Shown: positions 33,901-40,167 of the stretch, piece by piece | Numbering within the stretch: the stretch's first letter is position 1 | Layout: each line of letters starts with the position of its first letter | Source of the DNA: Flavipsychrobacter sp. | GTDB lineage: Bacteria; Bacteroidota; Bacteroidia; Chitinophagales; Chitinophagaceae | DNA: 42,141 nucleotides | NCBI GenBank assembly: GCA_025963465.1 | Contig: JAOQAP010000010.1 | Span: 1-42,141, forward strand | Direction: 5' to 3' | Made by a program: the position numbers and the translations under genes | The notes under the pieces: generated by a model | What the model saw: only the letters and a program-made list of their open reading frames with translations | Told to the model about the DNA's origin: nothing | The model's database searches: none

Positions 33901-34960
33901 TGTCAACAATGGTTCCCTTTCATTTGCTATCTATAATCACAATGATACATTTACTCGCGGTTTCAACCTGGTGGGTAATCCATATCCTTCTCCTATCAAC
34001 TGGACTGCAGCGTCAGGATGGACAAAGACAAATGTGGACAATGCAGTATACTACTTCAATACGAGTGATACCAACCAGTACACGGGTACCTACAGTTCTT
34101 ATATAAGCGGTATATCAAGCGATGGCATTGCCAGCAATATAATACCAGCCATGCAGGGTTTCTTTGTTCACGTGTCTAATGGTTCATTCCCTGTTACAGG
34201 CAGCCTGGGTACTACAAATGCTGTGCGGGTAACCAATCTGTCACCCGGATTCCATAAGACAACAGCAACAGACAGACCGTTAATAAGACTGGAAGCAGGT
34301 TATGTAAATGATCCTAAGCATAAAGACCCTGTTGTCATTTACTATGATGATATGGCGGTCAATGAATTTGACAAAGAACGTGACGCAGTAAAGCTCTTGA
34401 ACACAGACTACAATACGCCAAACTTGTATACGCTGTTAAATACTAATACTAAGCTGGCCATACAGGCAATGCCATTGCCCGCAACAGACAGCACACAGAT
34501 AGTTCCATTAGGTTTACAGATAGAGAAAGACGGGCCTGTGACATTCAATTTAAGAACTATGGAATACCTTCCAGCCGGAATGCATGTTTATCTGTACGAT
34601 GTAAAAACCGGTAAGGTGCAGGATATGGGTGCTGATGCAAATTACAGTACATCCATTGCGAAAGGTAGATATGACAATAGGTTCTTCCTGATGTTCACAA
34701 ATAAAGAAAGGAACGAGATACCTGTTATTAATAGCGGACTGAATGCATACAGTTCAGGCGGAAAACTATTTGTATATCTTGTGAATGGTGAGGGAGATGT
34801 GGTCGTTAATAATATTATTGGACAGGTAATATGGAAAGAGCATATAACTAGTAATGGCTTCCATGAAATAAATTATAAGTTCAATACCGGGGTATATATT
34901 ACTACTATGTTATCCAATATGGGCAGGCAGTCTAAGAAATTATTTATAGGAAAAGAATGA
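27977..34960 (+). CDS. Giant Ig-like repeat surface protein with T9SS C-terminal sorting domain
   Basis: The 2327-residue protein has a signal peptide (about 1-30, LLFIILLLCGVSYSGYA). A unique region and PKD-like or Ig-like domains follow to about 450. Fourteen repeats of about 73 residues lie at about 454-1471, built on the pattern AISGT-x-x-VC-x-GL-x-TTL-SDAGGGTWSS-x-x-x-x-IATI-GxxTGxxTGxxAGT-x-x-ITY-x-LSTGC, close to BIG2 domains. Each has two cysteines. Two further longer repeats (about 1545-1720, NPGGSANRYVW) come next, then a mixed region and a C-terminal T9SS type A sorting domain ending GVYITTMLSNMGRQSKKLFI. This predicts export through the outer membrane by the type IX system and attachment at the surface, where it may act as adhesin. 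It lies between a chaperone and an usher. Confidence 0.9.
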   Translation: MSKKYRIGMRKALLFIILLLCGVSYSGYATITVTAASAAICTNYASTGSAPRFTTLGTMTVKEGASADLGSVSGSWSVVLTLTAPTGWQYNSAVLPTLSYTISKNITSITRGTFSSSSLTITVSGSGKGRVDVFTISGLRVQPTSTSAATGNIKPSYISGTTKTITTSTNFGTLSRTTASSGTASISISASPSGTICSGTNVTFTATPVNGGTAPSYQWKLNGVNISGATASTYSSTGLANGNAITCALVSNSCITSPTATSAAITMSVNPTPNVSNFTGTSASAACINGSSTITINSTSLGVGTFTVTYDLSGVNTSANNTATLTTGSSSGTFTATGFPNSGSTTITVTDITSSAGCNAVVSGSNTAAFTVNTLPAAVTATGSGTYCGSATITASNGGSGTIYYESTTSLGTSTVTPSSSQSVSSTGNYYFRAQSSAGCWGNEDTVSVVINPLPSAITGTATVCAGLTTALTDAGGGTWSTSNANASVGLATGIVTGNTAGTTVVTYTLSTGCIATTVVTVNPTPAAITGAKYVCAGATIALSDATASGTWTSGSTAVATINSSALVTGVTTGTSVVSYTLSTGCAVNTTVTVSTTPGAIGGSSAVCSGLTITLTDAVPYGTWSSSNTTVAAVGSNTGVVTGGSNGTATITYSTGCSTPVTKTITVGNSPIGGNLSICTSGTTTLTDALPGGTWTSASTAIATVGSSSGVVTGVSGGTVLISYTNGLCASTATVTVNIAPTAIGGTASVCTGLTTTLTDAVPYGTWSSNNTTVATVGLTTGLVSGLTAGTANISYATGCGTAVAKTVTVNALPSSIIGTMSVCSGLTTALTDAGGGTWTSSNTTVATVVSSTGVVTGAASGTATITYTLSTGCIATTIVTVNPLPSAISGTKTVCAGLTTTLSDVGGGIWSSGSTAIAAIGTSNGVATGVAAGTTTITYILATGCIAMTVITVNPLPAAISGTTSVCVSSTTTLSDAGGGTWSSTSTGIATINSLTGVTSGIAAGTSRITYALSTGCIITTTVTVNPLPSAISGTPVVCPGATTTLSDAGGGTWTSSNTAIATIGSGSGIATGVSAGTSVISYSLSTGCKRGTTLIVDPLPTPGVIAGPTSVCEADFITLSSVTTGGTWVSSDTNAAVIDSLTGDVSGENAGTVTITYTITNSCGDTTSTYGVTVNPLPDAGSISGNTDVCNGSTTTLTNTSAGGTWTSDNTAIATVGSSTGVVTGVAAGTVTMTYEVANGCGVDENDTDITVLALPSAISGTKTVCAGSATTLSDAEGGTWSSSNTAIATIGTSSGIVTGVAAGTATITYTLSTGCNVTTVVTVNPSPAAISGTKLVCVGLTTTLSDAGGGTWSSSTTTIATIGSSTGIATGVAAGTSTITYKIGTGCAVTIILTVSALPSAISGTTTVCTGAATTLNNTGGGTWSTANTAIATVGSGSGIVTSVSVGTAVITYTLPAGCLTTTTVTVKAAPSLASATNSGPVCAGVTLTLTANTPSNVTAYSWSGPVTITSGGTTATATVSTVTTTASGTYTVTVSNGSGAGCSVNYTTAATVNVTPTAAPTNNSPICTGGTVTLTANPGGSANRYVWSGSNLSSTTAQNPTATPTVTATYSLTVTYNTGLSGCSPTTVYTTTVTVSSVPTAAPTNNGPKCSGGTVTLTANPGGSANQYIWSGPNLSSTTAQNPTATATVTATYSLSVTYGTGNPGCSSSTVYTTTVSVTPKGYWQGTTNTDWATSGNWCGGVPAITTDVVIPGGLANYPVLSSGIGYAKNLTLNSSTTLTVTSSTLQIAGAISNSGTFAATAGTIEMNGSSAQTIPANVFASNKINNLTINNSAGVTINGTLQVAGIVKATSGNLTTGGYLTLLSTATQTALIDGSGSGDVLGNVTMQCYLDTGYGYKYISSPFKAATLGGLSPYINFTDTFPTFYRYDENVQSAGWFTDTTKTDTLKVLRGYAGNFGSSLAAKTIALTGVVNNGSLSFAIYNHNDTFTRGFNLVGNPYPSPINWTAASGWTKTNVDNAVYYFNTSDTNQYTGTYSSYISGISSDGIASNIIPAMQGFFVHVSNGSFPVTGSLGTTNAVRVTNLSPGFHKTTATDRPLIRLEAGYVNDPKHKDPVVIYYDDMAVNEFDKERDAVKLLNTDYNTPNLYTLLNTNTKLAIQAMPLPATDSTQIVPLGLQIEKDGPVTFNLRTMEYLPAGMHVYLYDVKTGKVQDMGADANYSTSIAKGRYDNRFFLMFTNKERNEIPVINSGLNAYSSGGKLFVYLVNGEGDVVVNNIIGQVIWKEHITSNGFHEINYKFNTGVYITTMLSNMGRQSKKLFIGKE
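29336..32390 (+). repeat. Fourteen tandem BIG2-like coding repeats
   Basis: The repeats average about 218 bases and are most alike in repeats 6-9 and 12-13 (GTKTVCAG or close), which suggests recent expansion there. Repeats 10 and 11 differ most, with a slightly longer start (LPTPGVIAG, LPDAGSISG). Each repeat carries one cysteine near its start and one near its end. Copy number could vary between strains by recombination. Confidence 0.85.
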
Positions 34961-34980
34961 CGCGAATAAATACAGGTACT

Positions 34981-35487
34981 ATGAATTATAAAAGGGCTGC
35001 ATTAAGGCTTGTGTGCATCATTGCATTACTTGCCTGTTATGTGCAGGGGAGCGCCCAGGTGCATCCCCCGCGCCCTATATCCGTTTATTATAATCCCGCT
35101 TACGGTTTACGCTTCGGGGCAATATTTTTAACCCCTTCCGGCGGTACGCTTACTGTATGGCCCGACAATTCCCGAACATCTACAGGCGCTGTATTGCCTG
35201 CTAATCTTGGTTTTATATACGGTGCAGCAAATTTTGAGATACATGCCAATCCTGGTACAATAATATCTATTGTAAATGGGCCTGATGTTACGCTTACAGG
35301 TAGCAACGGTGGTTCTATGTCATTGCATATAGGTAATAGCAGTCCTGCTTCTCCGTTCATCACCACCGTTACTCCACCGGCTTATACTACGGTCACTGTA
35401 GGTGGTGTGCTTACTGTAGGTAGCCCCACATCCAACCCTGAAGGTACATACAGCGGTTATTTTTTAGTAACTTTCATGCAGGAATAA
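34981..35487 (+). CDS. DUF4402-like secreted protein, pilin candidate
   Basis: From the ATG at 34981 (168 residues) there is a signal peptide (LRLVCIIALLACYVQGSAQ). The mature part is beta-rich with the DUF4402 pattern: LRFGAIFLTPSGGTLTVWP, then AANFEIHANPG, then a hydrophobic strand, then TTVTVGGVLTVGSPTSNPEGTYSGYF with the final strand LVTFMQ. An ATG at 34957 overlaps the giant gene stop but would put eight extra residues before the signal peptide. Proteins of this family lie next to chaperones and ushers in other bacteria. A role as the polymerising subunit is plausible from the neighbours but not shown. Confidence 0.75.
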   Translation: MNYKRAALRLVCIIALLACYVQGSAQVHPPRPISVYYNPAYGLRFGAIFLTPSGGTLTVWPDNSRTSTGAVLPANLGFIYGAANFEIHANPGTIISIVNGPDVTLTGSNGGSMSLHIGNSSPASPFITTVTPPAYTTVTVGGVLTVGSPTSNPEGTYSGYFLVTFMQE

Positions 35488-35562
35488 GCAAAAGATCAAA
35501 CCAGGGAAAAGTTAATGGCTTATAAGATAGTGGTCTCTTTTATTAAACACAGTGTGCGTACA

Positions 35563-38181
35563 ATGAAAATATCGTACCTGGTAGCCGCTATCTGTCTGCT
35601 ATTGTGTGTGCTGTTGTCCCGGGTTGGTTACGCACAAAAAGACGATGCACGGGCCGAGGAGGAAATAACAGTAACATTAGAAGTGAAGGGGTTGGGCGTT
35701 GAAGAGGCCCCGGCACTTATCAGGGACAAAGAAATATTTCTGTCAGTAAATAACCTGTTCGATTTTCTGAAGGTGAAATATGTTCCTTCTACTGCTTTCG
35801 ATTCCGTTAATGGATTTTACATTAATGAGCAGGACGTTTATGTTATCGACAAAGCCAATAACAGGATAGTCTTTAAAAATAAAATTTTTCCGTTACAGCC
35901 TGACGATCTCCTTGTTGTAGATGGTGTTTATTACCTCGACCTGAAATATTTCAAAACGGTATTTGGCCTTGATGGCGTGTTTAATTTTCGCAGGTTATGG
36001 GTTAGCATTACTTCCAATACAGAACTCCCTGCAATACGTGAAGCGCGTCTGGAGCTGATGCGTAAAAATGTGAGCCGGTTGAAAGGAGAGTTGAAGGCAG
36101 ATACTACGATCAAACGGGAGTATCCTGTATTTCACCTGGGTGCTGCCGACTGGGCCGTATATTCTACCCAGCAATCTCTTGCTGCCAGCGATACCAGGGC
36201 TACGCTGGGTCTTGGTGGCATGATAGCTGGTGGTGAAGCAAATGCTTCGCTCAGTTATTACAGTGGTCAGCAGTTTACAGAGAAGCAACAGTTTTACCAG
36301 TGGCGCTTTGTGAATAATGATAATCCTGTAGTGCGCCAGGTGGTGGCAGGGAAAATATTTACACAGTCCATATCCAGCTTGTATGCACCACTGGTAGGTG
36401 TCCAGGTCAACAATACACCGACCATTCAGCGCCATGGTTATGGTACCTATACCATGAGTAACACTACGGAGCCGGGATGGATAGTGGAATTGTATATCAA
36501 CGAAGTACTGATAGACTATAAAAAGGCTGACGCGTCAGGGTTCTACACTTTTGACGTGCCGCTCATTTATGGATATTCTGTTGTAAAGCTTCGTTTTTAC
36601 GGGCCATATGGCGAGGAGCCTACCAGCCAGCAATACATAAGTATACCGTTCAATTTTTTACCTGCACATGAGTTTGAATATTCCGCTACAGGAGGTATTG
36701 TAGAAGATGGTCTGAATAGTAAGTACTCCCGTGTCAGCGGCAATTATGGTTTGTCAAATCATATTACTGTAGGTGGTGGTATGGAATACCTTTCTTCGAT
36801 TACCTCAAGCCCGGAGATCCCTTTTCTGAAGGCCTCGGCGAGGCTTACAACGAATTTTTTAGTGTCGGGTGAATACGCATATAACGTACGCAGCCGTGGT
36901 ATCATTTCTTACAGAATGCCATCAAATGTGCAGTTTGATATAGATTATACCAAGTATGCAAAAGGACAGACAGCGATATTTTACAATTACCTGGAAGAAA
37001 AAAGAGCTTCAGTTACAGTACCTATCCGCATGCCGGGTGCGTCTGTGTTCTCCCGTATTGCAATTGATCAGATAACGCTACCCACTTCAAAATATACAAA
37101 CGCTGAACTGGCTTTCTCAGGTTCTGTGCATAGGGTAGGGCTTAATCTCACCAGTTATGCGTCTGTTAGTTCAGCGTCAGATGCGTTTGTATACAGCATT
37201 TTTTCTGTGTCATTTATGCTGCCGAAAAAGATATTCTTTACATCGCAGGCGCAGTATAACTACAAGCAAACCAGGGTCGACTTTATGAAGGTCACACTGG
37301 AGCGGAATTTTATAGGCAAAAGCTTTCTTAATCTTTCTTACCAGGAATATTTTGCCAGCAATAACAGGAACCTGTTGATTGGCTTCAGGTACGATCTGTC
37401 TTTTGCAAGGATCAACCTGTCTGCATTACAGGGCAATAAGAATACCTATAGCAGGGTTGAGTCCGCTTCAGGTAGTTTCCTGATCGACGGCAAGACAAAT
37501 TATATAAATGCAAACAATCGTAGCAATGTAGGAAGGGGTGGAATAGTAGTGCGGCCATTCCTTGATCTTAACTGTAATGGTATATGGGACAAAGGAGAGC
37601 CAAAAGCACCCGGCCTCAAACTACGCATAAATGGCGGGCGTACCAGCTATGATACGCGTGATACTACGGTGCGCATCTTTGATCTTGAGCCATATAATAA
37701 TTACTATATTGAACTGGATCGTAACAGCTTTGATTATGTATCATGGCAGATAAAGAATAAGACAATTAAGGTAACGATCACGCCAAACAATTTTACAGAA
37801 GTGCAGGTAGCTGTATCTGTTTACGGTGAGGCTTCAGGCACAGTAACCCTCATTGATAAGAATGGCAAAAAACCTAAAGGCCAGGGCCGAATTGTTGTAA
37901 ATATTTACAATGATAAGTCTGAACTCGTTGCCCATACCCTTACGGAATCCGATGGGTTCTTTAATTACCTGGGTCTTGCACCGGGTGCTTATACTGCTCA
38001 GCTCGATTCTGTGCAGCTGCACAAGCTGCATATGACAGCCACTCCGTTGTCTATTCCTTTGAATGTAAGGTTTATGAAAGAAGGTGATTATGTAGATAAT
38101 CTTGATTTTAAGCTCAATTCTGACATTGCCGATAACTCCAAACAAAAGGCTCCCGAAACAAATGGTGCAAAAGAGAAGTAA
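35563..38181 (+). CDS. Usher-like outer-membrane protein with C-terminal carboxypeptidase-regulatory-like domains
   Basis: From the ATG at 35563 (872 residues) a signal peptide is clear (ISYLVAAICLLLCVLLSRVGYA); an in-frame ATG at 35515 would put 16 more residues first. The soluble N-terminal part (EITVTLEVKG) is followed by a segment of usher type: VELYINEVLIDYKKADASG then FYTFDVPLIYGYSVVKLRFYGPYGEE, the plug-and-barrel layout of PapC and FimD homologues. Beta-strand-rich aromatic-ended stretches follow. Near residue 665 PFLDLNCNGIWDKGEP is the calcium-like loop seen in alpha/sigma-type ushers, and a carboxypeptidase-regulatory-like beta domain closes the protein. It lies directly after the DUF4402-like gene. 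Its role would be secretion and assembly at the outer membrane. Confidence 0.75.
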   Translation: MKISYLVAAICLLLCVLLSRVGYAQKDDARAEEEITVTLEVKGLGVEEAPALIRDKEIFLSVNNLFDFLKVKYVPSTAFDSVNGFYINEQDVYVIDKANNRIVFKNKIFPLQPDDLLVVDGVYYLDLKYFKTVFGLDGVFNFRRLWVSITSNTELPAIREARLELMRKNVSRLKGELKADTTIKREYPVFHLGAADWAVYSTQQSLAASDTRATLGLGGMIAGGEANASLSYYSGQQFTEKQQFYQWRFVNNDNPVVRQVVAGKIFTQSISSLYAPLVGVQVNNTPTIQRHGYGTYTMSNTTEPGWIVELYINEVLIDYKKADASGFYTFDVPLIYGYSVVKLRFYGPYGEEPTSQQYISIPFNFLPAHEFEYSATGGIVEDGLNSKYSRVSGNYGLSNHITVGGGMEYLSSITSSPEIPFLKASARLTTNFLVSGEYAYNVRSRGIISYRMPSNVQFDIDYTKYAKGQTAIFYNYLEEKRASVTVPIRMPGASVFSRIAIDQITLPTSKYTNAELAFSGSVHRVGLNLTSYASVSSASDAFVYSIFSVSFMLPKKIFFTSQAQYNYKQTRVDFMKVTLERNFIGKSFLNLSYQEYFASNNRNLLIGFRYDLSFARINLSALQGNKNTYSRVESASGSFLIDGKTNYINANNRSNVGRGGIVVRPFLDLNCNGIWDKGEPKAPGLKLRINGGRTSYDTRDTTVRIFDLEPYNNYYIELDRNSFDYVSWQIKNKTIKVTITPNNFTEVQVAVSVYGEASGTVTLIDKNGKKPKGQGRIVVNIYNDKSELVAHTLTESDGFFNYLGLAPGAYTAQLDSVQLHKLHMTATPLSIPLNVRFMKEGDYVDNLDFKLNSDIADNSKQKAPETNGAKEK

Positions 38182-38227
38182 CATATTTGCGCCACTCACC
38201 TCATGAGGGGGATAATTGTTGCGGATT

Positions 38228-38257
38228 ATTGAAGTCTTCTTTGATTTTATATTTTTG
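38228..38257 (+). promoter_or_regulatory. Promoter of the esterase gene
   Basis: TTG (38228-38230), 19 bases, then TATTTTTG (38250-38257) matches the Bacteroidota promoter. The start would lie near 38263, leaving a short leader before the ATG at 38277. A CCTCATGAGG palindrome lies upstream near 38200 and may end the usher operon. Confidence 0.55.
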
Positions 38258-38276
38258 ATGGACACAAAAGTGGTCT

Positions 38277-39107
38277 ATGAAAGCAACATTAATAATTCTC
38301 TTTTCTTTGATACTTCTTAAGGGTTCTGCCAATGCGCAAAAAACTTCGTTGTTAGGCAAGCAGGCTGAGATACCTTTTGTGCTTGGTAAGGTGAATAAGA
38401 TAAGGTCTGCAATACTGGGCGAAGAAAGAACATTGAATATTTATTTGCCCGGCGATTATAATAAAGATGCTGTTATAAAATATCCTGTCATCTACCTGCT
38501 TGATGGATCTGCAGACGAAGATTTTATTCATATAGTCGGCCTGGTACAGTTCCTGAATATGATACAGGTGCTGCCTGCATCAATTGTTGTAGGTATTGGT
38601 AATGTAGACAGAAGAAAAGACTTTACATTTCCCTCTACAGTAGCAGACGATCGTAAGCTGGTTCCTACATCAGGTGGTTCTGCTAAGTTTATATCCTTCA
38701 TTGAAAAAGAGCTGCAGCCGTATATAGCAAAGACATACAGAACGAATGGCGAAAGAACGATCATTGGACAATCGCTGGGTGGATTGCTGGCTACTGAGAT
38801 ATTATTGAAGAGACCAGGCCTGTTCGATCGGTATATAATTGTTAGCCCTAGCTTATGGTGGGATAATGAATCTCTGCTGATCCGGTCTGAATCCTTGTTA
38901 AGCAGCCATGACTATAAAGGAAAGATCGCGTACGTGTCGGTAGGTAGCGAAGGAGAACAAATGGTAGGCGATGCCAACAAGTTGGTAGATAACCTTCGTA
39001 ATGTTTCAGGTTTGAAAGTTATTGCTGCACCGTTATCGGAAGAGAATCACCTGACCATACTTCATCGTAGTGTGTACAAGGCATTTGAAGAGCTTAATAA
39101 GAAATAA
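38277..39107 (+). CDS. Secreted alpha/beta-hydrolase of the esterase D / IroE-like family
   Basis: The 276-residue protein begins with a signal peptide (ATLIILFSLILLKGSANA). The fold shows YPVIYLLDGS (70-78), the nucleophile elbow GQSLGG with Ser166, and a late His258 (EENHLTI). An acid likely lies near 224-230. This is the layout of trilactone and carboxylic esterases (Fes/IroE, esterase D). Substrate cannot be told; candidates are siderophore esters, acetylated sugars or other carboxyl esters in the periplasm. It has its own promoter and lies after the usher operon on the same strand. Confidence 0.88.
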   Translation: MKATLIILFSLILLKGSANAQKTSLLGKQAEIPFVLGKVNKIRSAILGEERTLNIYLPGDYNKDAVIKYPVIYLLDGSADEDFIHIVGLVQFLNMIQVLPASIVVGIGNVDRRKDFTFPSTVADDRKLVPTSGGSAKFISFIEKELQPYIAKTYRTNGERTIIGQSLGGLLATEILLKRPGLFDRYIIVSPSLWWDNESLLIRSESLLSSHDYKGKIAYVSVGSEGEQMVGDANKLVDNLRNVSGLKVIAAPLSEENHLTILHRSVYKAFEELNKK

Positions 39108-39118
39108 TATTGTTTCAT

Positions 39119-39126
39119 TAGCTTTG
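39119..39126 (+). promoter_or_regulatory. -7 element before the cytochrome gene
   Basis: TAGCTTTG matches TAnnTTTG exactly and lies 22 bases before the ATG at 39149. No TTTG is found at the usual distance upstream. Confidence 0.4.
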
Positions 39127-39148
39127 TGCCCGACCTTAAATACACAAA

Positions 39149-39526
39149 ATGAAAAATACACTTGCAATTATTGCCATAGTATGTATTGCTCTTTTTACTG
39201 CCTGCAATGACAATAGCAGCTCTGCGTCTGGATCTGCAGCTACAACTAACGCTGATGCGAACGGAAATGCCGGTAATACACAGGCTCCTACTGATGCAAC
39301 AGACAGGGGTAGAGTGCTTTACCAGGAAAAATGTATGGCATGCCATGGTATGACAGGCGACGCACAGAGCAATAATGCTGCAAATCTGCCGCATAGTATT
39401 TTAGATAGCCTGTCAATAACTGAGACGATAAAAAATGGTCGTGGCACCATGCCTATGTTCAAAGATGCTATCGCAGATTCAGACATAGCTCATCTTACTG
39501 TATATGTAAAGGGGCTGAGAAAGTGA
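39149..39526 (+). CDS. Lipoprotein cytochrome c
   Basis: The 125-residue protein has a lipoprotein signal with the lipobox LFTAC and lipid-accepting Cys19. A Ser/Ala/Asn/Gly-rich linker (20-50) holds the heme domain away from the membrane. The heme-binding motif is CMACH (62-66), and the axial Met is most likely Met101 or Met103 in GTMPMFKD. The short C-terminal helix (DIAHLTVYVKGL) closes a class I cytochrome c fold. It should carry one electron in the periplasm on the inner or outer membrane. No oxidase or dehydrogenase partner is adjacent. Confidence 0.93.
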   Translation: MKNTLAIIAIVCIALFTACNDNSSSASGSAATTNADANGNAGNTQAPTDATDRGRVLYQEKCMACHGMTGDAQSNNAANLPHSILDSLSITETIKNGRGTMPMFKDAIADSDIAHLTVYVKGLRK

Positions 39527-39590
39527 CATGAAGCAGGTCATTTAATATATTATAAGGCATTACAGACTATTAGACCTACCTTTACCTAAA

Positions 39591-39998
39591 ATGCAGGTAA
39601 TGGAAAACGAAGAAGTTGCAATCGCATTCGATGAGAATGTAATTAACGCACTAAGACATGTAGTGATTAAAGACAAGCCGGGTAATGCATATAAGTATTC
39701 AAAGCAAACAGGTCAGCTTATTGCTTTGAAAGGCCCTTTTGATGTGTACATTACACTGGGTTATGTAGGTTATCCAAAGGTTAAAGTGATGCTTACTGTT
39801 GATGATACAACAAAGCGTGCTCATCTGCTCAAATCGTGTGTGCTTGCAAATGATATACAGATCGAGAACAATCCTAAAAGGCGCAGAGACCTTTTTTCTA
39901 AGGAATATGAGTATGTGAATAAAGAAGACCTGGAACTGAACATAAAGACCCACTTCATAGACCTGTTGAAAAACGTAAGGGACGAATTGAAGAACTGA
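39591..39998 (+). CDS. Small unrecognised cytosolic protein
   Basis: The 135-residue protein (132 from a second ATG at 39600) has no signal or membrane segment. It starts with an acidic helix, then a mixed part with GPFDVYITLGYVGYPKVKVML, which looks like two beta strands, then a basic patch (NNPKRRRDLF) and a final helix (LKNVRDELKN). I do not recognise a family. A TACCTTTA motif ends six bases before the first ATG, so the message may begin at or next to the start codon. A strong terminator follows 19 bases after the stop. Confidence 0.65.
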   Translation: MQVMENEEVAIAFDENVINALRHVVIKDKPGNAYKYSKQTGQLIALKGPFDVYITLGYVGYPKVKVMLTVDDTTKRAHLLKSCVLANDIQIENNPKRRRDLFSKEYEYVNKEDLELNIKTHFIDLLKNVRDELKN

Positions 39999-40017
39999 TC
40001 ATTTCATAAATAATCAT

Positions 40018-40057
40018 AAAAGCAGAAAGCCTCACTATTGTGAGGCTTTCTGCTTTT
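40018..40057. terminator. Strong hairpin terminator
   Basis: A 17-18 base perfect stem from AAAAGCAGAAAGCCTCAC with its complement around a short TATT loop, with A- and T-runs on both ends. It lies directly after the small unknown gene and can stop transcription in both directions. Confidence 0.9.
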
Positions 40058-40167
40058 ATGAAGTGCATTTTTTGACATTTAATGTTCTTATTTTGCAAAT
40101 CGGTTAGAACAGGATTGTAATATTTAGTAGTTTGGTACGTAAATCTATCTGGGATAAAAAAGTATCG

